NCBI GenBank assembly: GCA_018499905.2
Contig: JAHBAU020000037.1
Location: 1 to 38,058 of the forward strand
Source: Candidatus Saccharimonadota bacterium
Lineage (GTDB): Bacteria; Patescibacteriota; Saccharimonadia; Saccharimonadales; AQU-01
DNA: 38,058 nt
Direction of reading: 5' to 3'
The stretch's first letter is position 1. The number at the start of each line of letters is the position of its first letter. Below, piece after piece: positions 14,423 to 23,756 of the stretch. The notes under the pieces were generated by a model that was given only the letters and a program-made list of their open reading frames with translations, ran no database searches and was not told where the DNA came from. Both the position numbers and the translations under genes were made by a program.

Positions 14423-15583
14423 CTACTTAGTTATAATATAGTTAAAAGTTCCAGCACCTATATCAACGGTACTAGTGACCACAAAACTACCGTTGCCAGG
14501 AACAATTTTAACCACTTGCCCTGCATTGGTTTGAGTCGCCCAGTTACCAACAACGTTGCTGCCTGTTGTACAGAATGCATCGGTAAACGATTGAGCTGCC
14601 GCGCCACCTGCTGCTGCTGCTCCGGCTACTGACTTCATCACAAATGGAGTGGTTGTCGCAGCAAGGCCGCCAGTTGCCGCGCCAATATCAGCAATTGTGT
14701 AAACAGTTGCTTGCCCGTGGGCTGCGTTTGAAATAGTTACATCTGTGTTGCCAGTGTTTGCTACCGCAACTAATTTTAGCGAACCACGTGCTGCTGTTGA
14801 TGGGAACGAGCTGACAGTACCGGCAGCTCCAGACGAGCCTGCAACTAAGTTACCTGCAGTTGCCGTAATGTTACCAGTTGTTGCGGTCACGCCTGTGCCA
14901 GCGGTGACAGTTGTGCCAGCGGCAACCGAGCCTAGAGTTGCTGCGATATTACCGGCGGCAGCGGTTATGTTGCCTAGCGTTAAAGCTAGTGAACCAGTTG
15001 CAATTGTCTGCGTGGTCGCATTGTTGGTTAAAAGAATGCTAGATGCAGTTTGTCCGCCGTCTGGAATTGTGATTGTGCGCGCTGCTGCTTGCGCTGCATT
15101 AGTTAAAACCAGCGCGGTATTTCCGGTGTTTGCAACCGCAGTTATTTCAAAATAACCACGCGATGCGGTTGCTGAATAACTACGCAGTGTGCCAGCAGTT
15201 CCGCTCAATCCTGCATAAATGCCGCCGCCGTTAATAATGTTTATGCCATTAGCGGTTGATAAGTTTCCGCCTGTGGTCGTGGCATACACAATGTGATTAG
15301 CAACAGTTGGCAGCACTATTGCTTCAGAGCCAGCGGCAGCCTGTAACGTGATTACTCCAGTTGATACTGCAACTGAAATTTGCAACAACACCGCGCCCTG
15401 ATCTGTTGTTTGTACCATCGCCATTTGATATTTAGAAAATACATTGCCATAAACAGGAATTACTTTGTTTAAATAGCTAGCAGCAGTAACAGTGGCTAGC
15501 GTGTCATCAGTATTGATATATAGTAGTGATGGCTTTGCATCTGCTAGTCCGGTTGTAGGAAATATTATTCCTTTTACGCTCAT
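14423..15583 (-). CDS. Repeat-rich structural/tail-fibre protein, 386 aa
   Basis: Internal duplication (AVANTGNTALVLTNAAQA / AVANTGNTDVTISNAAHG) and Gly-rich beta repeats. Confidence 0.65.
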   Translation of the reverse strand: MSVKGIIFPTTGLADAKPSLLYINTDDTLATVTAASYLNKVIPVYGNVFSKYQMAMVQTTDQGAVLLQISVAVSTGVITLQAAAGSEAIVLPTVANHIVYATTTGGNLSTANGINIINGGGIYAGLSGTAGTLRSYSATASRGYFEITAVANTGNTALVLTNAAQAAARTITIPDGGQTASSILLTNNATTQTIATGSLALTLGNITAAAGNIAATLGSVAAGTTVTAGTGVTATTGNITATAGNLVAGSSGAAGTVSSFPSTAARGSLKLVAVANTGNTDVTISNAAHGQATVYTIADIGAATGGLAATTTPFVMKSVAGAAAAGGAAAQSFTDAFCTTGSNVVGNWATQTNAGQVVKIVPGNGSFVVTSTVDIGAGTFNYIITK

Positions 15584-15609
15584 TTGTTACTCTCCTTATT
15601 AAAAAACTA

Positions 15610-15975
15610 TTAAATTAAATCAACGCTCGCATCCGCTATTGCGGATGTATCGTATTCATCCACCATAGGATATTTTTTCTTAATCACTTCACGAATCTTT
15701 TGCAAAGCTTTGGCGTCCTCTGGACGATTTTCGACCACCATTTCCCATAAGCATACAACCATTTGATTAATACTGGGATATTCAGCATTTCTTTTTTGTA
15801 TATATTTTATTTTCTCATCTTCAACTGCTAATTCTCTTAGCGCAACCTCTACTTCTTCTATAGTAGGCTTAGGTAAATCATTATGAATAATTAATGAATT
15901 ATAATCCTCGCCTGTAACGGAGAAAACCAATTCCGGAAACTTGTGACGTAATGCTCGGCATAAATTAGAACTCAA
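15610..15975 (-). CDS. XkdW-like / tail-fibre-associated protein
   Basis: KIKYIQKRNAEYPSINQMVVCLWEMVVENRPEDAKALQKIREVIKKKYP. Confidence 0.55.
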   Translation of the reverse strand: MSSNLCRALRHKFPELVFSVTGEDYNSLIIHNDLPKPTIEEVEVALRELAVEDEKIKYIQKRNAEYPSINQMVVCLWEMVVENRPEDAKALQKIREVIKKKYPMVDEYDTSAIADASVDLI

Positions 15976-16424
15976 GATGCTATCTCCATTAATACAATAT
16001 CAAAATTAGATGAGGTGATTGTAACGCGACTAAAAGCTGAATAATGCTGAAATTTATAAGCCGTAGCTGATTGCGAACCAGGGGCATCTACAAAATTATA
16101 ATTACATACAAATTGACTGCCATTACCGGCAGTGTTGTTGGCGCAAGTAATCTGCGAATATGGCGAACCACCTATTGTAGTCACCCCCCGCAAGCACTGA
16201 AAATAGCCAACGGTATTGGCCACAGCATAAGGTACGCTCATATAAAAGGTGGCCGCCACTATTATCTTGCTGCTGGTGTAATGCGGTGCAATTACAGCAA
16301 TTGCGCCGGTAATGTCTACAGCTGTAGAGCTATTAGTAGAACTGCCACCGCCGTTTACATAAACAATCTGCACTATGTTTCCTAGGGCTTTTTGACCAAC
16401 TGAACTAAATGCACTATTACTCAT
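15972..16424 (-). CDS. Fibre/adhesin-like protein, paralogue 1
   Basis: VDITGAIAVIAPHYTSSKI...VGYFQCLRG...AYKFQHYSAFSRVTITSSNFDIVLMEIAS. Confidence 0.65.
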   Translation of the reverse strand: MSNSAFSSVGQKALGNIVQIVYVNGGGSSTNSSTAVDITGAIAVIAPHYTSSKIIVAATFYMSVPYAVANTVGYFQCLRGVTTIGGSPYSQITCANNTAGNGSQFVCNYNFVDAPGSQSATAYKFQHYSAFSRVTITSSNFDIVLMEIAS

Positions 16425-16885
16425 TAGGCCACTATCTCCATTAATACAATATTCATGTTAGAGGTAGTAATGGTTGGCGCATTAGCGCTACCATAATGCT
16501 GAAATTTATACGTAGTGGCTGAAGTTGTAGCAGGATTGTCAACATAGATATATCCGGAGGCAGAATCGGTAACACAAGAACCAGAGCTTAATAACGCCCC
16601 AACTAGCGCATAAGGGGTTCCACCAATAATAGTTGAAGTCCTTACGCATTGAAAATAACCGCTAGTTGCTTGCGCAACAATTGCTCCGACATCATTATAC
16701 CAAGTTGCCCAAACTAGAATCTTATTCGAAGCCGAAGTTGGCGTAATAGTAGTTGAGCTACCGGTGATATCCACCGCAGTGGTACTAGAGGTAGCACTTC
16801 CGGCGCCATTATTGTAAATCACCTGCACGACGCTACCAGTTAATGATGCTGTGCCTGAAACCGTGAATGCACTATTGGACATCAT
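16424..16885 (-). CDS. Fibre/adhesin-like protein, paralogue 2
   Basis: VDITGSSTTITPTSASNKI...SGYFQCVRT...TYKFQHYGSANAPTITTSNMNIVLMEIVA. Confidence 0.65.
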   Translation of the reverse strand: MMSNSAFTVSGTASLTGSVVQVIYNNGAGSATSSTTAVDITGSSTTITPTSASNKILVWATWYNDVGAIVAQATSGYFQCVRTSTIIGGTPYALVGALLSSGSCVTDSASGYIYVDNPATTSATTYKFQHYGSANAPTITTSNMNIVLMEIVA

Positions 16886-17057
16886 TAACCCCTGTGTCGT
16901 AATTAACCTCAGTAATTAAAACGCCCTCTTCTTTGTCTTTTAGATAGCGTCGATAATCACCATTATCTAAATCAGCTGGAATCCAGGCACCATCTGGCAG
17001 CCTATGAATTAATTGTCTGCCGCCAGCTATTACATGTTCATAAGTATAGTTACTCAT
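16872..17057 (-). CDS. Hypothetical 61-aa protein
   Basis: Packed ORF in the fibre cluster. Confidence 0.5.
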   Translation of the reverse strand: MSNYTYEHVIAGGRQLIHRLPDGAWIPADLDNGDYRRYLKDKEEGVLITEVNYDTGVNDVQ

Positions 17058-17066
17058 ATAAGCCCC

Positions 17067-18392
17067 TTAAACTAAACCACGCTCTAAAATGTATTGATAA
17101 GCCATGCTATCACCAATTGCAGCCCCCGCCACCCCTGAACCGCCTAAACGTACCGAGTTATTAGTTAACAACGTAGTTGGAGCGCCACCGGCTTGTGCAG
17201 AGCGCGTCACATTATATGCGCGCCCCGCGGTGGCCCCTGCTGGGTTGTAAGTGGTTAGGCCGGTGGTTGATGGCACCATCATTCGTTGTAATTGATAAAC
17301 AATACCATTGCTAGCGGTTGCCCCTGCCACCGTTGCTGGGGTGTATAGCTCGCCATTACCAAGGCCCGGATTATCTACCGGAGCCACGCTGTACAAGAAA
17401 GTCTTTTGATAATAGAACTGGCAAGACTTTAGCTGCTGGGCAAAACTTTTGCGCTGGAACGATGTTGCCTGTGGGGCAATCTCTAGCTGCACGTCAGTGA
17501 TAAAGAAACTATCATCAGCCCCAGCCGTTCCTGTTGGTGCCATAGTAAACTGTATAGCTAACTGGGTAACTGTGGAGCCTAAGGTTGAACTGCTGGCTGT
17601 GAAACTGGTCAAGGTAGTGCTCAATGTTACCGAGGTTGATATAGGGCTCGCACTTCCTGTGTATGCCCCGTTTATACCGCTAGTAAAGCCTGTTCCGGTA
17701 CCAGAATAAACCGTAACGCTCAATAACGAACTAGTTGGCGAGTAGTTGGCACCACACTTGGCTTTAAAAGATAGCGTTACCACGTTCCCTGCCGCCCCAG
17801 TGCAAGCATCAAACACAATAGATTGACAGAAAGCTACGTTACCTGTTCCGGTTTGGCCGTTATTGCGCTGCACCTTGGCTAACCAAGAACCAGAGGTGGC
17901 CCCAGCCGTTTGGGTGACGGTAAATGCCTGATTAGTGCCAGTTGCTAGCTGCCACATATCAGCGGTATAAGCAGTGGTTGATGCTGCAACTGCAATGGCT
18001 GCAGCCCCGCCAGCGCCTCTCTGCCACACCTGCATGTCACCATTTATTGCTAAATTATTGCCAGTAATACTAGCTGGTAAATCCACGGCTATAGTGCCGC
18101 TACTGGTAACGGCAGAACCGGTTACCGTTAACGTGGAGCTGGAGACTGCAACGCTAGTAACCAAACTGTTGGTAGCCCATTTTACCCCAGCGCTTTGCGC
18201 AGAGTCGGCGGTTAATGACTGACCATTGGTGCCAACTGCCAGGCGAATATTATTAGTGCCATCTCGCACAACAATATCGCCCTTAGTGGTTAGGGGCGAT
18301 AAATTATTAAACGCGGCAGCTGCGGTCGTAGCATTCGTGCCGCCTTGCGCGATAGTTAGTGTAGTGCTGGTATTGGCTATATTAATTGTCAT
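17067..18392 (-). CDS. Tail fibre/receptor-binding protein, tandem copy 3
   Basis: [23 protein letters not shown]...ITGNNLAINGDMQVWQRGA...CQFYYQKTF. Confidence 0.75.
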   Translation of the reverse strand: MTINIANTSTTLTIAQGGTNATTAAAAFNNLSPLTTKGDIVVRDGTNNIRLAVGTNGQSLTADSAQSAGVKWATNSLVTSVAVSSSTLTVTGSAVTSSGTIAVDLPASITGNNLAINGDMQVWQRGAGGAAAIAVAASTTAYTADMWQLATGTNQAFTVTQTAGATSGSWLAKVQRNNGQTGTGNVAFCQSIVFDACTGAAGNVVTLSFKAKCGANYSPTSSLLSVTVYSGTGTGFTSGINGAYTGSASPISTSVTLSTTLTSFTASSSTLGSTVTQLAIQFTMAPTGTAGADDSFFITDVQLEIAPQATSFQRKSFAQQLKSCQFYYQKTFLYSVAPVDNPGLGNGELYTPATVAGATASNGIVYQLQRMMVPSTTGLTTYNPAGATAGRAYNVTRSAQAGGAPTTLLTNNSVRLGGSGVAGAAIGDSMAYQYILERGLV

Positions 18393-19711
18393 TATGTTAA
18401 CTCCGCAACCAAAGTTACATGATAGCTTGCGCGGTCGCCGGTAGTAGAGCCAGCATCACTGTTGCCGGTGACGGCTAATCCATAAAGGCTGGAGACCGCA
18501 ACTGTGCTAGAGGAAAAGTCAGCAGCAGTGGTAACGTTTCTTATCTGCGCATTGGCGGCCGATGGATTATACAAAGTGGCCGTTGGAGCAGCGCGCATAT
18601 AGTTAGGCAGCATCAGCATAGCGCCGGTGTTAAATGCATTGGCGGCCACCACTGATAAGCTTATTTCCCCGGTTCCGGTGCCCACGTTTTGCGCAGGGGC
18701 TGTGCCGTAATTAAAGCTCTTATAATAAAAAGCCTGGCACTGGTTTAGCTGCCAAGAATATGTGCGCCTTTGAAAATTAGTGGCTTTAGGGGCTATCTCC
18801 ACCTGGACATCGCCCAGATAATAACTATCATCTGCGCTAGCAATCCCCGTTGGGGTGTAGCTAAACTGCAAGGCAAGCTGGGTTACAGTTGAGCCGATAG
18901 TGGAACTTGTTGCACTAAAACTAGTTAAGGTGCTAGTTAATGTAACGGAGGTTGATACGGGGGTCGCGCTGCCTGTAAAAGCGCCATTAATCCCAGATAT
19001 ATCAGTTGAGCCAGTCCCAGTATAGAGCGTAACCGACAAGGCGCTGCCAGATGAGGAAAAATTAGCACCTGATTTGGCCTTAAAAGACACCGTAACAACA
19101 CTTCCTGCAATGCCTATGCACATGTCTCGTGGCAGGGACTGACAAAAGCGCATTGGATCTGTGCCAACTGCCGCATTATCTCTTTGCACCTTAGCTAAAT
19201 ATGAGCCACTGGTTGCGCCAGCAGTTTGGGTAACCGTTGAAGCACCCCCCGCCGCAGTAGAAATTTGCCACCTATCGGCCGTATAAGCAACAGTAGAAGC
19301 CGCAACTGAAATTGCCGCGCTACCATCCGCCCCTCTCTGCCATACTTGAAAATCACCATTTATCAATAAATTATTGCCAGTGATGCTCAGTGGAGCATTT
19401 ACCGTAATAGTGCCGGAGGTTGTAATTGGGCTACTAGCCACAGTCAAGTTGGTGCTGCTAATACCAGCACTAGTTACGGTCCCCGAGACGGTCGCCCATT
19501 TATTGCCAGTGGTTTGCGCGGAATCTGCCGTAAAAACAGCGCCATTGCTGCCCACAGCTAAACGGGTGTTAGTAGTGCTATAAGTTAACACGTCCCCCTT
19601 GGTTGTTAAGGGTGATAAATTATTAAAAGCAGTAGTTGCGGTTGTCGCATTGGTTCCACCATTGGCCACAGCTACCGGTATGTTAAAGTTACATTCGTTA
19701 TTGGTACTCAT
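18392..19711 (-). CDS. Tail fibre/receptor-binding protein, tandem copy 2
   Basis: [23 protein letters not shown]...ITGNNLLINGDFQVWQRGA...CQAFYYKSF. Confidence 0.75.
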   Translation of the reverse strand: MSTNNECNFNIPVAVANGGTNATTATTAFNNLSPLTTKGDVLTYSTTNTRLAVGSNGAVFTADSAQTTGNKWATVSGTVTSAGISSTNLTVASSPITTSGTITVNAPLSITGNNLLINGDFQVWQRGADGSAAISVAASTVAYTADRWQISTAAGGASTVTQTAGATSGSYLAKVQRDNAAVGTDPMRFCQSLPRDMCIGIAGSVVTVSFKAKSGANFSSSGSALSVTLYTGTGSTDISGINGAFTGSATPVSTSVTLTSTLTSFSATSSTIGSTVTQLALQFSYTPTGIASADDSYYLGDVQVEIAPKATNFQRRTYSWQLNQCQAFYYKSFNYGTAPAQNVGTGTGEISLSVVAANAFNTGAMLMLPNYMRAAPTATLYNPSAANAQIRNVTTAADFSSSTVAVSSLYGLAVTGNSDAGSTTGDRASYHVTLVAELT

Positions 19712-21024
19712 GTTAACTCCGCATCGGCTGTGTAGTGAAATATAGCTCGACCATTAACTGCGCTGCCTGCAGCAGATGTACCGGTGACTGCAAAACCACC
19801 GCGGCTAACAGTAGCGGTAGTTGAGCCGGTATAGTCGGCCGCCGCTGTTTGATCATTAATCTGTGCGTTGGCGGCAGTTGGGTTATACAAGGTTATAGTT
19901 GGTGTTGCCCGCATAGTGCTAAAAAAACCAAAATAGTGTGAATTCTGAGTAACCGCTCCAGCCCTGGCGTTTTCAAAAGCTAGGTGACCTGAAGATGTGC
20001 CGACGTTTTGCGCAGGTGCGGTATTGTAGTTAAAAGATTTTTGGTAAAACGGCAAACAAGCCAGCTGCTCTTGCTCAAAAGATTTATTTTGAAACTTGGT
20101 AGCTTGCGGTGATTGCTCTAACTGTAACTGCAACACAGTTACACTATCATCGGCCCCCGCCGTGCCAGTTGGGGTAAACTGAACATAAACCGCCAGTTGC
20201 GTAACAGATGCGCCAAGGGTGCCGGTGGAGACTGAAAAGCTTTGTACCGTAGTAGATAGTGTTATCGAGCTTGTGGCCTCTAAGGTTGCACCCGTGAAAC
20301 CGGTTGAGAGCTGAGAGACGTCGGTTGAACCGGTGCCACTATAAATTGAAATCACTGCTAGCGAACTAGTTGGCGAGTAATTAGCCCCGCATTTAGCCTT
20401 TAACGAAAAAGTTACCACGTTCCCAGCTGACCCTATGCACATATCTCGTGTTAGAGACTGCGCCAAGGTTATGGTGCCTGTTCCGGTTTGGCCGTTGTTA
20501 CGCTGCATTTTAAGCGTGTAGATATTGTTAACAGTACCTAACTGCAAAGACACCGTAGATGCCTGATTAGCCCCGCAGCTAAATTGCCATCTGTCAGCGG
20601 TATACTGCGTAGTGGACGCTGAAATGCTAAAACTGGCGCTATTACGCACGCCCCGCTGCCAAATCCACAGCGTGCCGTTAGCCAACATATTGTTGCCAGC
20701 CACGCTAATTGGCGTATCAATGGTTATGGTGCCAGAGGTGGTTATCGGTGTGCTAGCAATGGTTAAATTAGTGCTGGTGATGCCAAAGCTTGTAACGGTG
20801 CCAGCGGCGGCATAATTTAAACCCGATGCCTGGGTAGAGTCAGCAATTAATACCGTGGTATTGGCCCCAACGGCCACCCTCGCATTAGTGGTAGTGTAAC
20901 CCGCCACGTCCCCCTTGGTAGTTAACGGCGATAGCGCGTCAAACGCATTGGTGGTTGTAGCCTGCCCTGTTGCGCCATTAGCAATTGCAATTGGGTTGCT
21001 AAAATTAGCCGGATTAATTGTCAT
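19708..21024 (-). CDS. Tail fibre/receptor-binding protein, tandem copy 1
   Basis: [23 protein letters not shown]...[19 protein letters not shown]...CLPFYQKSF. Confidence 0.75.
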   Translation of the reverse strand: MTINPANFSNPIAIANGATGQATTTNAFDALSPLTTKGDVAGYTTTNARVAVGANTTVLIADSTQASGLNYAAAGTVTSFGITSTNLTIASTPITTSGTITIDTPISVAGNNMLANGTLWIWQRGVRNSASFSISASTTQYTADRWQFSCGANQASTVSLQLGTVNNIYTLKMQRNNGQTGTGTITLAQSLTRDMCIGSAGNVVTFSLKAKCGANYSPTSSLAVISIYSGTGSTDVSQLSTGFTGATLEATSSITLSTTVQSFSVSTGTLGASVTQLAVYVQFTPTGTAGADDSVTVLQLQLEQSPQATKFQNKSFEQEQLACLPFYQKSFNYNTAPAQNVGTSSGHLAFENARAGAVTQNSHYFGFFSTMRATPTITLYNPTAANAQINDQTAAADYTGSTTATVSRGGFAVTGTSAAGSAVNGRAIFHYTADAELT

Positions 21025-23312
21025 GCTGGTGTTAAGTTACCCCATGCTGTTTGGCCAACGAATGTGGTGTTGGCGGTAGTGCAAAGAATTTCCACGCAAT
21101 CATATCGATTGCTAGAAGCTAGCGTGCCAGCGCTAGAGGTGGCGCTGCTACCGGCATTAATTATCTGCCCGGTATTAGCTTGTATTATCCAGCCGCCTGA
21201 CGACTGGCCCGAGATTCTAAAATAAAATCCACGCTGGGTGGTGGCCGGAATAGTTAAAGTCACCAATGATGCGCCATTATCAATTATATACCCGGTTTGG
21301 TCCGCCACGGTTACTGAGCTAGATGCCACATTTACCCATGAGAATACCGTTGGCGTGCTAGGGATGACTTTGCCACGATAATTGTTAACGATAGCACCGG
21401 TGGTGCTATAGGCGACAAATAACGGCTTGGATATGTTGCCAATAGTTGTAGGCTCGGTTGCAGTATACGCGCCCGCAGTTGAGTCTGAAAGGAAATATAC
21501 TGTGCCAGCGGTTAGGCCAGAGAGGGTTGTTATTTGGCCGTTAGTTACCAGCGTGAAAGTATTGGCATCTACTATGACTGATATAACCCCTACCGATTCA
21601 GCGGTGGATGCGGCATCCGCCTTGGCCTTGGTGTAGGTGGAGCTGTTTAAATACACTACATCGCCGACGGCAAAACCATGTGCAGTTTGGCTAACGTTAA
21701 AACTGGTGGCAGCCCCGCTAGCAACGGTTGCCCAAGTCGCATCCCCACGCCAGAATGTGGTAGCCGAGGCTGAGGTGCCGGAGTTTAGGTTTGCAACTGG
21801 TAAATTGCCGGTCACGCCATTCGCCAGATTTACTTGCGCCCAAGCTGGATTATTAGTGGTGCCAGTGTTGGAGAGATAGCGTGTAGCGTTTGTATCTTTC
21901 GCCAAGGCGGTTAGTGTGTTAGCCGCTGAGGCGTATAACAAATCGCCCTGAGCGTAAGTGTCAGGGATGGTAAATGTTGAGTACACGTTATTGGTGCCAT
22001 CAGCACGAATCACTTTGCCAGCGCTACCTGATGCACTCGGGTAAGTTGGCGTAGACCAGCTAGGGGCCGCATTGCTGCCAGACTGTAGTACTTTTCCAGC
22101 GGTCGCGGTGCTAGCTAATAATGCAAAGGCTGCAGCAGTAGAATAAACAATTGCGCCATTATCGGCCACCAAACTAGCATTGGTGCCACCGCGAGCTAAA
22201 GATAGCTGGCCTGTCCAACCAGCGGTAATTGAGGTTGCCTGTAGCAGAGCGGTCGTAGGCGAGCCGCCCAAGGTTAAGGTTACGTTAGTATCGTCAACCT
22301 TAGTTAACGCGGCTGGAGTCACTGCCGGAATACTCTGCCAACTCGGCAACACCGCCGCGCCATTTGAAGTTAAGACTTGACCCGTAGTGCCAACCCCGGA
22401 TACGTTTTGGAAAGCACCGGTAGCTGTAGTGCCAGCACAAATTACGCTGTAGGCGGTAAATGTAGTATTAGCTGTGCCCCCATATTGGACCTCCAGTGGT
22501 GTAGTTAATCCTATAGTTGGAGTTGCCCCGCCAGTGCTAGTTATTGGCGCGGTGACACTAATAGAAGTTACTGGAGCCGTACCGCTACTGGCCGCGGTTA
22601 TGCGCCCATAGGCGTCTACCGTTAAAGAAGTATTGGTATAAGAGGCCGGAGTTACCGCCGTGACTGCCAAATCAAAAGTTGGGTCCCCCGCCAGGCCAGT
22701 TGGATTAGTTATAGTTATGCGCGAACTAGAGCCTGTAGCTAGCGTTCTAGAATTTAATACCCCAGTAGCTGTAGTGTTTGCTAGAAATCCTGTGGATAAA
22801 CCGGAGAGAGGTATGCTATTTGGTGCACTAGCTGTTTCGTTAGTCTTGGTGATATAGGTTAAATTTGCTAAAGCACCACCAGCAGCCGAGGTCCAAGCCA
22901 GTGTTAATGGGTCATACCATTCAAACAAGCCAGATGTAGTATTAACTCGGGTATCCCCTGCCACACCAGCTGGCCGCTGCCCTGTAGTACCAGAGGGAAT
23001 GGTAAACGCCGTAGTGCCCGACACTTTTACCTGACCAGTTAAACCGCGTCCAGACAAAGACAGGTCAACGTTAGTATCGCCGCCGGTTGCAGCAATTAAC
23101 GCCGGATTGCCAGAGGATGCGCTAGTGAAAGTTACATAGTTGGTGTTGGTGCCGCCCCCCGGAGTCCAGCCCAGCAGGTAATTACCGGCTGAATCTTTAA
23201 TGCCAGTACCGGGGAAATCAAACTGGTAGTTTAGGCTGTTACGTAAGCCTACAACTATGTCATCCACCCGCGCTTCATCGCCGGTCGTGAACTGGTCAAA
23301 CTTTACTGACAT
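21021..23312 (-). CDS. Long tail fibre protein, 763 aa
   Basis: Ser/Thr/Gly-rich beta repeats, GGTN motifs, N-terminal region separate from the others. Confidence 0.75.
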   Translation of the reverse strand: MSVKFDQFTTGDEARVDDIVVGLRNSLNYQFDFPGTGIKDSAGNYLLGWTPGGGTNTNYVTFTSASSGNPALIAATGGDTNVDLSLSGRGLTGQVKVSGTTAFTIPSGTTGQRPAGVAGDTRVNTTSGLFEWYDPLTLAWTSAAGGALANLTYITKTNETASAPNSIPLSGLSTGFLANTTATGVLNSRTLATGSSSRITITNPTGLAGDPTFDLAVTAVTPASYTNTSLTVDAYGRITAASSGTAPVTSISVTAPITSTGGATPTIGLTTPLEVQYGGTANTTFTAYSVICAGTTATGAFQNVSGVGTTGQVLTSNGAAVLPSWQSIPAVTPAALTKVDDTNVTLTLGGSPTTALLQATSITAGWTGQLSLARGGTNASLVADNGAIVYSTAAAFALLASTATAGKVLQSGSNAAPSWSTPTYPSASGSAGKVIRADGTNNVYSTFTIPDTYAQGDLLYASAANTLTALAKDTNATRYLSNTGTTNNPAWAQVNLANGVTGNLPVANLNSGTSASATTFWRGDATWATVASGAATSFNVSQTAHGFAVGDVVYLNSSTYTKAKADAASTAESVGVISVIVDANTFTLVTNGQITTLSGLTAGTVYFLSDSTAGAYTATEPTTIGNISKPLFVAYSTTGAIVNNYRGKVIPSTPTVFSWVNVASSSVTVADQTGYIIDNGASLVTLTIPATTQRGFYFRISGQSSGGWIIQANTGQIINAGSSATSSAGTLASSNRYDCVEILCTTANTTFVGQTAWGNLTPA

Positions 23313-23318
23313 TTAGCC

Positions 23319-23732
23319 CTACTCCTGTATGGCGTAGAATGAAATGGACATTTCCCCACCGACGGTTGCGGTTATGGCGTGAATTACATCCCCGGCTTGC
23401 ACATTCCAAGCAGTAGGGTTTAGCTGAGAATTGCTAGCGGCTAGTGTCGCACCAGCTGGAACCGCAGCGGTTGCATTTAATGCTACAAACACATCCGCTG
23501 GCGTTTTTACCCCATAACTAAATATAGCTATCCACTTATTATGCGCAACCGCAGTTGTTGGATCTGTGGGTGAGCCAATCATACCTAGCGCCCCCAAAGG
23601 GTTAGATGATGGCACGGTGACTGTGGCCTCCGTTGCAGCTGCAAAGGTAACTGTGTAGTTGTCTTTGCAAGCTTGCAACGCAAAGCCGTTTACGCCTCTG
23701 GTTGTTGGGTTAATGTTGTATGGTACTGGCAT
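23319..23732 (-). CDS. Small structural protein, 137 aa
   Basis: Beta-rich ORF in the structural operon. Confidence 0.55.
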   Translation of the reverse strand: MPVPYNINPTTRGVNGFALQACKDNYTVTFAAATEATVTVPSSNPLGALGMIGSPTDPTTAVAHNKWIAIFSYGVKTPADVFVALNATAAVPAGATLAASNSQLNPTAWNVQAGDVIHAITATVGGEMSISFYAIQE

Positions 23733-23756
23733 TTAAATTCACTCCTTAAAAAATCT

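Noticed and set aside
14745-15155. Plus-strand ORF of 136 aa opposite the 14423 structural gene, and similar antisense ORFs in the fibre region (e.g. 17449, 17974, 18226, 19374, 21427, 21637, 22180, 22660)
   Set aside because: Low-complexity Ala/Val/Pro proteins that mirror the Thr/Ala/Gly-rich fibre codons on the other strand; no RBS or family signal.
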